A stretch of 64,000 bases of DNA from Sulfitobacter geojensis (lineage in GTDB: Bacteria; Pseudomonadota; Alphaproteobacteria; Rhodobacterales; Rhodobacteraceae): NCBI RefSeq assembly GCF_000622325.1, contig NZ_JASE01000005.1, positions 124,001 through 188,000 of the forward strand, given 5' to 3'. The notes under the pieces are model-generated. The model was not told where the DNA came from, made no database searches, and was given only the letters and a program-made list of their open reading frames with translations. The translations under genes and the position numbers were made by a program. Of this stretch, positions 35,604 to 43,933 are shown one piece after another (position 1 is the stretch's first letter; every line of letters begins with the position of its first letter).

Positions 35604-36632
35604 TCAAACCTGCGCCAGACGCTCGACCGCCCAGCGCGCCGCGTCAGCCACGGCCGGGTCCGGGTCATTGATCAACCCCTGCGCAGGGCCTCTCAACGCG
35701 GCAACACCGGAATTCCCGATGGCATAAAGCACGTTGCGCACAAACCTGTCCCGCCCGATCCGTTTCACCGGCGAACCGGAAAACCGCAACCGAAACGTCG
35801 CATCATCCAGCCCCGCCAATTCGGCCAGATCGGCGGCGTCACGCAATGCCCCGTGATACCGCATGTCGCTTGCCTGCACCGCAAACTTGTTCCACGGACA
35901 GGCCGCCAGACAATCATCACACCCGTAAATCCGGTTGCCCAACTTGCCCCGTAGTTCAAGGGCCACCGGCCCCTTATGCTCAATCGTCAGATAGGAAATA
36001 CAGCGCCGCCCGTCCAGTTGGTAAGGGGCGGGAAACGCATCGGTCGGACAAACGTCCTGACAGGCGGTGCACGACCCGCAATGGTCGACCTCCGGCTGAT
36101 CAGCCGCCAGATCCAATGTGGTAAAAACAGACCCTAAAAAGGCCCAATTGCCCCAATCGCGACTTACCACATTGGTGTGCTTGCCCTGCCACCCCAAACC
36201 GCTGGCTTGCGCCAATGCTTTCTCTGGCACAGGGGCGGTATCGACAAATACCTTCACCTCGCAAGGTTTCTGCTCGATCAGCCACCGCGCCAGCCGTTTC
36301 AGACGTTTCTTGACAATATCATGGTAATCGCGCCCCTGCGCATAAACAGAAATCGCAGCCTTCTCGGGATGCTCCAGCACCGCCAGCGGGTCATGCTCGG
36401 GGGCGTAACTCTCGGCCAACATGATCACCGATTTCGCTTCGGGCCACAGCGCCGCAGGGTTGCCGCGCCACGCCATCCGGTCTTCCATCCACGCCATCTG
36501 CCCGTGAAAACCCGCTTGCACAAACGCCTCCAGCCGCGCCGGCACCTCGGGCACATCCCACGGTCGACAGATCCGGCAGGCAACAAACCCCTCGGCCAAA
36601 GCCTGTTCAACCAACCGTGCCTTCAGGTCCAT
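35604..36632 (-). CDS. queG: Epoxyqueuosine reductase
   Basis: 342 aa. Cobalamin- and iron-sulfur-dependent enzyme for the last step of queuosine tRNA modification. The 4Fe-4S motifs are [12 protein letters not shown] and [10 protein letters not shown]; the family segments [31 protein letters not shown] and GWQGKHTN are present, with a HEAT-like C-terminal end. ATG 36632 (MDLKARL) directly follows a 30-bp repeat; an in-frame start at 36662 would place the repeat in the coding region. The FLGSVF codons carry a TTAGGGTCTG motif. Cobalamin need links loosely to cobO. Confidence 0.95.
   Translation of the reverse strand: MDLKARLVEQALAEGFVACRICRPWDVPEVPARLEAFVQAGFHGQMAWMEDRMAWRGNPAALWPEAKSVIMLAESYAPEHDPLAVLEHPEKAAISVYAQGRDYHDIVKKRLKRLARWLIEQKPCEVKVFVDTAPVPEKALAQASGLGWQGKHTNVVSRDWGNWAFLGSVFTTLDLAADQPEVDHCGSCTACQDVCPTDAFPAPYQLDGRRCISYLTIEHKGPVALELRGKLGNRIYGCDDCLAACPWNKFAVQASDMRYHGALRDAADLAELAGLDDATFRLRFSGSPVKRIGRDRFVRNVLYAIGNSGVAALRGPAQGLINDPDPAVADAARWAVERLAQV
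36128..36137 (-). repeat. TTAGGGTCTG motif copy inside queG
   Basis: Minus-strand TTTTTAGGGTCTGTTTTT, encoding the family-conserved F-L-G-S-V-F. The rare codons were therefore not dictated by protein sequence. Confidence 0.65.
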
Positions 36633-36662
36633 TCTCTTTTTGGCCTTATATACTGTCCGCAC
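36633..36662 (-). repeat. 30-bp repeat, copy 2 (upstream of queG)
   Basis: Exact match to 16913-16942 in the opposite orientation, centred on GGACAGTATATAAGGCC. It abuts the queG start codon and begins about 36 bases after the stop of the upstream GST gene. Confidence 0.85.
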
Positions 36663-36697
36663 TCTCTCCGCGCGCTGCCGCTCGCGGGGGCCACCGC

Positions 36698-37363
36698 TTA
36701 AAAGTCCAGATCGTTATAATGCTTTGGCGGAGGAAAGCCTGACACCTGATCTGCCAAAAGGGCGCGAAACGCGGGGCGTGATTTAATCTTTGCGTACCAG
36801 TCCTTCACCACATCAGACCGGTTCCAATCCACGTCCGAAATATAATCCAGCGACGACAAATGTGCGGCGGCGGCAAAATCCGCCAGCGTCATCTTGTCCC
36901 CTGCCAGCCACCGGCGATGGTCCAGCAGCCAGGTCATATAATCCAGATGATATTTGATTGCTTTGGCACCGGCCTTGACGTTCTTGCTGTCAGGATACCC
37001 CTGCTTCATCATCTTTTTGTTGACCCGTTCATACAGCAGCTTGGACGTCACTTCGGTATGAAACTTGTCGTCAAACCAGCTCACCAGCCGGCGCACTTCC
37101 AACCGCTGTACCGGGTCAGAGGGCAGCAGCGACGGGTCGGGCCGCGTTTCCTCCAGATACTCACAGATCGCCGCGCTTTCGGACATGATGATCCCGTCAA
37201 GCCGCAGCACCGGTACCTTTCCGGCAGGGTTACGGCGCATAAAGTCAGGATCCTGCTCCCAATACCGCTCCTCAACCAGCTCCACCTCGATCTTTTTCTC
37301 GGCGAGGCTCAACCGGACTTTGCGGCAAAACGGGGAAAGGGGAACGTGAAACAGGCGCGCCAT
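36698..37363 (-). CDS. Glutathione S-transferase family protein
   Basis: 221 aa. The N-terminal thioredoxin fold starts [22 protein letters not shown]; the glutathione-site GKVPVL and [11 protein letters not shown] segments are intact, and the C-terminal helical domain ends with a family-type aromatic stretch. Substrate unknown. It lies 66 bases before queG on the same strand with a repeat between them. It is a different subgroup from the GST at 5.3 kb. Confidence 0.88.
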   Translation of the reverse strand: MARLFHVPLSPFCRKVRLSLAEKKIEVELVEERYWEQDPDFMRRNPAGKVPVLRLDGIIMSESAAICEYLEETRPDPSLLPSDPVQRLEVRRLVSWFDDKFHTEVTSKLLYERVNKKMMKQGYPDSKNVKAGAKAIKYHLDYMTWLLDHRRWLAGDKMTLADFAAAAHLSSLDYISDVDWNRSDVVKDWYAKIKSRPAFRALLADQVSGFPPPKHYNDLDF

Positions 37364-37420
37364 TACAAAATCTCATGCTGAACTGATATCAATCCTCAAT
37401 GCCTGCTAACGCTGCGCAAT

Positions 37421-38146
37421 TCAACTCTCGAAACAATCCGCGCGTCCGTCCCTGCCAATTGTCGCCGCCCCGTCACGCACTTGGCGGGCCCGTTTGCGCA
37501 CATATCCGCTGGGCTTGGATGCCGAGCGTGTTTTGGGCGATGGCAATATCGCCGCCAGCCGCGCGGCTTGGGTCCCGCTTAGGTCAGCCGCAGCAACGCC
37601 GAAATAATGTCGCGCCGCCGCTTCAACCCCGAAAACACCCTCGTCGAATTCCGCGATGTTCAGGTAAACTTCGATGATGCGCCGCTTTGACCAGATCGCT
37701 TCGACCAGTGGCGTGATGAGGGCTTCGGCCGCTTTTCGCACCCATAACCGCCCGTGCCACAAATACACATTCTTGACCGTCTGCTGACTGATCGTGGATG
37801 CCCCGCGGGACGATCCCTGTTCAATCGCCAGTTTGATCGCGGCCAGATCAAACCCCCAATGCTCGCAGAAATTCGCATCTTCCGCCGCCACCGCAGACCG
37901 CGCCATCACAGGTGCGACGTTATCAATCGACACCCATGTCTGTTTCACCCCGCCCAGCCGCCGGCCTTCGGAAAACATATAGGCGGTTGTCGGCGGATTG
38001 ATCAGCGCGCCCAGCACCACCAGCGCCACCACCACCAGAAACACAACCGACACCAACCGCAGCACCCAACGCCGCAGCCATTTGCGCCATGGCAAACCTT
38101 CGGTTTTCTTTACCGGTTTCTTCTTTGATGTCGTTTTGCGCGCCAT
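37421..38146 (-). CDS. mtgA: Monofunctional peptidoglycan glycosyltransferase
   Basis: 241 aa. GT51 enzyme polymerising lipid II without a transpeptidase domain. A basic N-terminus is followed by one membrane anchor (near residues 30-50), then the catalytic glutamate region AAEDANFCEHWGFD and the GASTISQQTVKNVYLW motif, with RKAAEALITPLVE and IIEVYLNIAEFDEGVFG. Start at MARKTTSKKK rather than 69 bases upstream. It follows the SGNH lipoprotein gene on the same strand, and uppP is nearby, so several envelope genes cluster here. Confidence 0.94.
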   Translation of the reverse strand: MARKTTSKKKPVKKTEGLPWRKWLRRWVLRLVSVVFLVVVALVVLGALINPPTTAYMFSEGRRLGGVKQTWVSIDNVAPVMARSAVAAEDANFCEHWGFDLAAIKLAIEQGSSRGASTISQQTVKNVYLWHGRLWVRKAAEALITPLVEAIWSKRRIIEVYLNIAEFDEGVFGVEAAARHYFGVAAADLSGTQAARLAAILPSPKTRSASKPSGYVRKRARQVRDGAATIGRDGRADCFES

Positions 38147-38168
38147 CCCACTGCTATAGGACGCAGGA

Positions 38169-38849
38169 TCAGTTTTGTGAACGCAATTGAATTGTCTGCG
38201 CCAGATAGTTGCCAATCAGGGCCGATCCCGTGACCGAAGGGTGATTGTTATCAGGTGCAAACTGTGCCGGATCACGTGGATCAATCACATCCTCGGAATC
38301 CACAAAAAACACGCCATCGCGTCCGGCCGCGTATTGCGCCAACCGGCGCTCCATCTCGACCAGATCATCGCGGCAGCCCTCGAACGATCCTTTACCGTTG
38401 CCCTTATAGTACCCCATCCAGATCACCCGCGCACCGGTTTCGCGCTGCATCCGCGTGATAAACGCCGGTACTGCACCGCTGCCGTCTTGCGAAATCAATC
38501 CGTCAACTGTCGCGCCACAGGCACCACAACCGCAATCCGCGTTCAGATCATTTGCGCCACCATTGAGCACAATCCAATTCCAGCGCCCGCCGGGAAATTG
38601 GCGCTGGATGTCAAACCCGACCGCCCCCGCAAAGGTGGACTCGTTATCAAACTGCGCGCCGGGCACCGCTTTGCTGATTACAGTGCGGCCCAACGCCTGC
38701 CCCATCACATCAGGGATCGACGCTCCCTTGGTCGCATTCCACGCCAAAACGGAATCGCCCAGAACCAACACATCGCCGCCGCCGCGGGGGGCACGATCCG
38801 TGCACCCCGCAAGCAGAAGAACAACTGCGGCAATCCGGACGATCCACAT
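38169..38849 (-). CDS. SGNH/GDSL-family hydrolase, probable lipoprotein
   Basis: 226 aa. A lipobox, LLLAGC, after a short hydrophobic leader predicts a lipoprotein. SGNH blocks: VLVLGDSVLAW (nucleophile Ser), NGGANDL (block III Asn) and a C-terminal D-x-x-H region (PDNNHPS). A cysteine-rich loop, ADCGCGACGATV, sits in the middle. Such enzymes are esterases or lipases; the target is unknown. Start at MWIVRIAAV, 4 bases after the gltB stop. Confidence 0.83.
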   Translation of the reverse strand: MWIVRIAAVVLLLAGCTDRAPRGGGDVLVLGDSVLAWNATKGASIPDVMGQALGRTVISKAVPGAQFDNESTFAGAVGFDIQRQFPGGRWNWIVLNGGANDLNADCGCGACGATVDGLISQDGSGAVPAFITRMQRETGARVIWMGYYKGNGKGSFEGCRDDLVEMERRLAQYAAGRDGVFFVDSEDVIDPRDPAQFAPDNNHPSVTGSALIGNYLAQTIQLRSQN

Positions 38850-38853
38850 CACG

Positions 38854-41800
38854 TTATTCAGCCGGCATCGCGGTGGTTTCATGGCTCAGCGGGGCGGGCA
38901 AATGCGCCAGCATCTCTTTGGGACAGATCTGCAAAAAGTTCTGCTTCTCCAAATCCCAGTGCTGCAAGATGTCAGCGGCCTTGCGGCTGCCGGTCTCTTC
39001 CAGATGCCGTTCCATCAACTCTTCCAACTGGCCCATCCAATGATCCACAGTTACAGGGCAGGTCACCACTGTTTCATGGTTCATCAGTTTGCTTGCCTCG
39101 CCGTCAGGATCATACAGATAGGCCATGCCCCCCGTCATACCAGCAGCAAAGTTCGCACCAATCGCCCCGAGGATCACCGCAACGCCACCGGTCATATACT
39201 CACAACCGTTGCTGCCGCAGCCTTCGATCACCACCTTCGCACCGGAGTTACGGACCGCAAACCGCTCTCCCGCACGTCCGGCAGCAAACAGATACCCTTC
39301 GGTCGCGCCATACAGAACAGTGTTACCGATGATGGTATTCTGCGACGCTGTGATCCGGCTCGACATCGGCGGACGCACGACAATCGTCCCCCCCGACAGA
39401 CCCTTGCCGACATAATCGTTGGCATCGCCAGATACTTCCAGTTTCAGCCCCGGTGCTGCAAACGCGCCCAAGGACTGCCCGGCCGATCCGGTCAATTTCA
39501 CCGTCAGGTGATCCGGCTGCAAGGTGTTGCGCATGCCGAATTGCTTAACGATATGGCTCGATACCCGCGTGCCCACGGTCCGGTGCGTATTTTGGACCGC
39601 ATAGGACAGCTGCATCTTTTCACCATCCTCAAGGAAGCGCGCCGCGTCACGTACAATCTGCGCGTCCAGCGTGTCGGACACCGCATTGCGGGGCTTGTCA
39701 CGATCGTAAACGTTGTCATGCGCGCCATCGACAGTAATCAACAGCGGGTTCAGGTCAAGATCATCCAGATGCGCCGAACCACGTGAAACCTGCGTCAGCA
39801 AATCGGCGCGCCCGATCACATCGTCCAGTGATTTGGCACCGATGCTTGCCAGAATTTCACGCACCTCAGTGGCATAGAAGGTAATCAGGTTCACAACCTT
39901 ATCCGCATTGCCGGTGAACTTGTCGCGCAGGGCTTCGTCCTGCGTACAGACACCGACAGGGCAGGTATTGCTCTGGCACTGACGCACCATGATACAGCCC
40001 ATTGCGATCAGTGCCGCAGTGCCGATGCCGTATTCCTCAGCACCCAGCATCGCTGCCATGACAATATCACGCCCCGTGCGCAAACCACCGTCGGTGCGCA
40101 AGGTCACGCGATCCCGCAGGTTGTTCATGCTCAGCACCTGATGCGCTTCGGTCAGGCCCATTTCCCACGGCAGACCGGCGTACTTGATCGACGTCGCAGG
40201 CGACGCACCGGTGCCACCATTGTGACCCGAAATCAGGATCACATCCGCCTTGGCCTTGGCCACACCGGCGGCAATTGTACCAACACCGGAGCTTGCGACC
40301 AACTTTACCGTCACCTTACAGCGCGGATTGATCTGTTTCAGGTCATAGATCAGTTGCGCAAGGTCTTCGATGGAATAGATATCGTGATGCGGGGGAGGTG
40401 AAATTAGCGTCACACCTTTGGTCGAATGGCGCAGCCGTGCAATCAGGTCTGTGACCTTCATCCCCGGCAACTGACCACCCTCACCAGGCTTGGCACCCTG
40501 CGCGACCTTGATCTCCAACTCTTCGCACTGGTTCAGGTATTCGGCTGTGACACCAAAGCGACCCGATGCAACCTGCTTGATCTTGGCCGACGGGTTATCG
40601 CCGTTCGATTCCGGCACAAAGTGTGCCGGATCTTCGCCGCCCTCGCCGCTGTCCGACTTCGCACCAATCCGGTTCATCGCCACGTTCAGCGTCTTATGCG
40701 CCTCCGGGCTCAACGCACCCAGCGACATGCCGGGCGTCACAAACCGCTTGCGGATCGACGTGATGCTTTCCACCTCTTCCAACCCGACCGCTTCGCCCAA
40801 GGGCTTGATATCCAACAGGTCGCGCAGATGGATCGGCGGGTTGCTTTTCATCTTGGCCGAATACTGCTGCCACATCTGGTATGAGGCTCTGTTACAGGCC
40901 ATTTGCAGCAAATGCATGGATGACGCTTCCCATGCATGGGTCTCGCCAGACTTGCGTGCCTTGTAAAAACCGCCAATCGGCAGCACCACACCGTCACCTT
41001 GCCAGCCTTTGGCGTGGATCTCTTCGGCCTTGCGCTGGATACCGGTGACACCAATGCCGGAAATGCGGCTGGTCATACCGGGGAAGAATTCGGCGCACAT
41101 GGCACGGCTCAGCCCCACCGCCTCAAAGTTCATGCCACCGCGATAGGACGACACAACGCTGATCCCCATCTTCGCCATGATCTTGAGAAGACCCTGATCA
41201 ATCGCTTCGCGATAATGCTGAACCGCCTCTGTTAGGGTCTGATCCAAGAGGCCGCGTTCGATACGGTCCGCCAGTGAATCCTCTGCCAGATAGGCGTTGA
41301 CCACGGTCGCACCACAGCCAATCAGCACCGCAAAATAATGCGGATCAACACATTCGGCAGAGCGTACGTTCAACGATGTAAACGTCCGCAGCCCCTTGCG
41401 CGTCAGATGGCTGTGCACCGCGCTGGTGGCCAAAATCATCGGCATCGCGACCTTGGCCGCATCACTCATGTGATCTGTCAGCACCAGATGGCCCGCGCCC
41501 GAGCGCACAGCGTCTTCTGCTTCTTCTCTAATACGGCCTAAGGCGGCGTTCAGGTTGGTCTCTGACGCATCGAAACTACAGTCGATGGTCACAACATCCG
41601 CGTTGAAATGCTTGAACAGCTCTTCAAACTGGGCATTGCCAACAAACGGGCTGTCCAGCACCAGAATTTCGGTCTGGCTGCCATCCTCGTCCAACACGTT
41701 CTTCAAGTTACCGAACCGTGTCTTCAAACTCATCACGCGGAATTCGCGCAAACTGTCGATTGGCGGGTTTGTCACTTGAGAAAAGTTCTGACGGAAGAAG

Positions 41801-43386
41801 TGGCTCAGCGGGCGGTACTGTTTGGACAGCACGGCCGATGGCGTGTCATCGCCCATCGACGCCAGCGTTTCCTTGGCGTCCTCTGCCATCGGGGCCAGAA
41901 TTTGCTCCAGATCCTCAATTGAATAGCCGGCTGCAACCTGACGGCGGCGCAGATCATTTCCGGTAAACACCGGCTGCTCTGTGACCTTGGCCAAGGGCGC
42001 ATCCAGCTCGACAATCTTGCCCACCCACTCGCCAAACGGCAAAGCCTGCGACAGCTTGTCCTTGATCTTGGCGTCGTGGAACAACTTGCCCTTTTTCATA
42101 TCAACCGAAATCAGCTGACCGGGCCCAAGCGCGCCCTTTTCGATCACATTCGCTTCGTCCAGCGGCACCATGCCTGCTTCGGATCCCGCGATCAGCATCC
42201 CGTCGGCGGTCACCACATAGCGCATGGGGCGCAATCCGTTGCGGTCCAGTCCCGCGCACACCCAGCGCCCATCGGTCATCGCCAATGCCGCAGGGCCATC
42301 CCATGGCTCCATCACGGAGTTGCAATAGGAATACATGTCGCGCCACGCCTGTGGTAATTCGACCGCCTGCTTGGACCAGCTTTCAGGCACCAACATGGTT
42401 TTCGCCATCGGTGCCGAACGGCCCGCGCGCACCAGAACTTCGAACACCGCATCCAATGCGGCCGAATCCGATGATCCCGACGCGACGATCGGCTTGATGT
42501 CTTCCGCCATCTCGCCAAACGCACCCGACGCCATGCGGATTTCGTGGGATTTCATCCAGTTCAGGTTGCCCTTCAGCGTGTTGATCTCACCATTATGCGC
42601 CAGCATGCGGAACGGCTGTGCCAACCACCACTGTGGGAAAGTGTTGGTGGAATACCGCTGGTGATAGATCGCAAAGGCACTTTCGAACCGCTCGTCCATC
42701 AGATCGGGATAGAATTCCGCGACCTGTTCGGCCAGCATCATGCCTTTATAGATGATCGACCGGCACGACATCGACGCAATATAAAGCGATGCAATACCCG
42801 CCGCGACAGCCGCCTTTTCGATGCGACGGCGAATGACATACAATTCGCGCTCGAACACATCCTCATCCACACCCTTGGAGTTGGAAATCAGGATTTGTTC
42901 AATCTCGGGGCGGGTCGCATTCGCCTTCTCGCCCAAACACGAGGTCTTTACCGGCACATGGCGCCAGCCATAAATGTAATAGCCCATCCGCAGCACTTCG
43001 GATTCCACGATCGTGCGGCAGGTTTCCTGTGCGGCAAAATTCGAGCGGGGCAAAAACACCTGACCCACCGCGATCATCTCGTCCTCGCGCGGTTTGTGAC
43101 CTGTACGGCGCACCTGATCATAAAAGAACGGCACCGGAATTTGCACGTGGATGCCTGCACCGTCACCGGTCTTGCCATCCGCATCTACCGCGCCGCGGTG
43201 CCAGATTGCTTTCAACGCCTTGATGCCGTTTTCAACAACCGACCGGCTGCGCGATCCGTCGATGTTCACGACAAGGCCAACACCACACGAAGAATGCTCT
43301 TCTTCGGGGGAATACAGACCCTTTTCGGCCATCATCGCACGCTTGGCTTCTTCGCGTGCTACCCATGCGTCATCATACTTAGTCAT
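38854..43386 (-). CDS. gltB: Glutamate synthase (NADPH) large subunit
   Basis: 1510 aa. Makes two glutamates from glutamine and 2-oxoglutarate, the main ammonia assimilation step with GlnA. A 33-residue propeptide precedes the catalytic cysteine in SSCGVGLVV. The class II amidotransferase, central, FMN-binding and GXGXG domains follow in order; the 3Fe-4S ligands are in the region CIMVRQCQSNTCPVGVC. ATG 43386 (MTKYDDAW) overlaps the 3' end of the GFA gene. A motif copy on the opposite strand lies at 41232-41241. Confidence 0.97.
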   Translation of the reverse strand: MTKYDDAWVAREEAKRAMMAEKGLYSPEEEHSSCGVGLVVNIDGSRSRSVVENGIKALKAIWHRGAVDADGKTGDGAGIHVQIPVPFFYDQVRRTGHKPREDEMIAVGQVFLPRSNFAAQETCRTIVESEVLRMGYYIYGWRHVPVKTSCLGEKANATRPEIEQILISNSKGVDEDVFERELYVIRRRIEKAAVAAGIASLYIASMSCRSIIYKGMMLAEQVAEFYPDLMDERFESAFAIYHQRYSTNTFPQWWLAQPFRMLAHNGEINTLKGNLNWMKSHEIRMASGAFGEMAEDIKPIVASGSSDSAALDAVFEVLVRAGRSAPMAKTMLVPESWSKQAVELPQAWRDMYSYCNSVMEPWDGPAALAMTDGRWVCAGLDRNGLRPMRYVVTADGMLIAGSEAGMVPLDEANVIEKGALGPGQLISVDMKKGKLFHDAKIKDKLSQALPFGEWVGKIVELDAPLAKVTEQPVFTGNDLRRRQVAAGYSIEDLEQILAPMAEDAKETLASMGDDTPSAVLSKQYRPLSHFFRQNFSQVTNPPIDSLREFRVMSLKTRFGNLKNVLDEDGSQTEILVLDSPFVGNAQFEELFKHFNADVVTIDCSFDASETNLNAALGRIREEAEDAVRSGAGHLVLTDHMSDAAKVAMPMILATSAVHSHLTRKGLRTFTSLNVRSAECVDPHYFAVLIGCGATVVNAYLAEDSLADRIERGLLDQTLTEAVQHYREAIDQGLLKIMAKMGISVVSSYRGGMNFEAVGLSRAMCAEFFPGMTSRISGIGVTGIQRKAEEIHAKGWQGDGVVLPIGGFYKARKSGETHAWEASSMHLLQMACNRASYQMWQQYSAKMKSNPPIHLRDLLDIKPLGEAVGLEEVESITSIRKRFVTPGMSLGALSPEAHKTLNVAMNRIGAKSDSGEGGEDPAHFVPESNGDNPSAKIKQVASGRFGVTAEYLNQCEELEIKVAQGAKPGEGGQLPGMKVTDLIARLRHSTKGVTLISPPPHHDIYSIEDLAQLIYDLKQINPRCKVTVKLVASSGVGTIAAGVAKAKADVILISGHNGGTGASPATSIKYAGLPWEMGLTEAHQVLSMNNLRDRVTLRTDGGLRTGRDIVMAAMLGAEEYGIGTAALIAMGCIMVRQCQSNTCPVGVCTQDEALRDKFTGNADKVVNLITFYATEVREILASIGAKSLDDVIGRADLLTQVSRGSAHLDDLDLNPLLITVDGAHDNVYDRDKPRNAVSDTLDAQIVRDAARFLEDGEKMQLSYAVQNTHRTVGTRVSSHIVKQFGMRNTLQPDHLTVKLTGSAGQSLGAFAAPGLKLEVSGDANDYVGKGLSGGTIVVRPPMSSRITASQNTIIGNTVLYGATEGYLFAAGRAGERFAVRNSGAKVVIEGCGSNGCEYMTGGVAVILGAIGANFAAGMTGGMAYLYDPDGEASKLMNHETVVTCPVTVDHWMGQLEELMERHLEETGSRKAADILQHWDLEKQNFLQICPKEMLAHLPAPLSHETTAMPAE
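41232..41241 (+). repeat. TTAGGGTCTG motif copy inside gltB, antisense
   Basis: Plus-strand TTAGGGTCTG. The gltB codons here read ACC CTA ACA, with two codons rare in this gene. It is the only copy seen in this orientation. Confidence 0.5.
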
Positions 43387-43813
43387 TGGGCTTCTCCAGT
43401 TCTTCAGGTGCAAAGATTGCAAGTGTTTCTTGTGTCGTCAGTTTCTTGTGATCGCCGTTCAGCGCATAGGCCTGCGGGCATTTGTCTGTGAAATATTCTA
43501 CCGTCAGTTTTCCGCCGCCCGCATCGGGGAAAAGCCCCGCCGACAGGTTGCGCGCACCGTCGTCTTTCGTTTCGTACCAAAGCGTCGATCCGCAAGTGGC
43601 GCAAAATCCGCGTCCGCCCCACTCTGAGGATGCGAACACCGTCGCCGGTCCGGTCACCGTGATGCTGTCCGGCAATGTCTCGATGGAAAAGAACGGGCCC
43701 GATCCATGCTGGCGGCACATGTCGCAATGACAGGCGCGCACCGCTGGCGTGTCGACCGATGCCGTCACCTGCACCGCGCCGCATAAACACTGGCCCCTTA
43801 TCTCTTTAGACAT
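43379..43813 (-). CDS. GFA-family (glutathione-dependent formaldehyde-activating type) protein
   Basis: 144 aa. Small zinc-binding beta protein; motifs CLCGAVQ, CHCDMCRQ and FCATCGSTLWY hold the metal-binding cysteines. Family members are annotated as S-hydroxymethylglutathione synthase, which is disputed for many of them, so the reaction is left open. It lies between gltD and gltB on the same strand, and its last 8 bases overlap the gltB start, coupling it to glutamate synthase large subunit synthesis. Confidence 0.88.
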   Translation of the reverse strand: MSKEIRGQCLCGAVQVTASVDTPAVRACHCDMCRQHGSGPFFSIETLPDSITVTGPATVFASSEWGGRGFCATCGSTLWYETKDDGARNLSAGLFPDAGGGKLTVEYFTDKCPQAYALNGDHKKLTTQETLAIFAPEELEKPND

Positions 43814-43889
43814 TGTTCATTCTTTCGCTTCTTCATGCCAGCGACGCTGACCTATTCATATTGCGCTAACCACTTTGCTGCGCTGCGGC

Positions 43890-43933
43890 GGTGCACAGGG
43901 GGTGTACACCCGGTGCACGGGGGGTGCCCCCCC
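43890..43933. repeat. Tandem GC-rich repeats and palindromes after gltD
   Basis: Two 15-bp units (43890-43904 and 43912-43926) differ at one base and contain GGTGCAC followed by a G-run. Between them is a perfect 12-bp palindrome GGGTGTACACCC (43900-43911). The end forms G6/C6 next to the gltD stop codon. A structured 3' end or terminator for gltD is likely, but there is no T-run. Confidence 0.65.
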
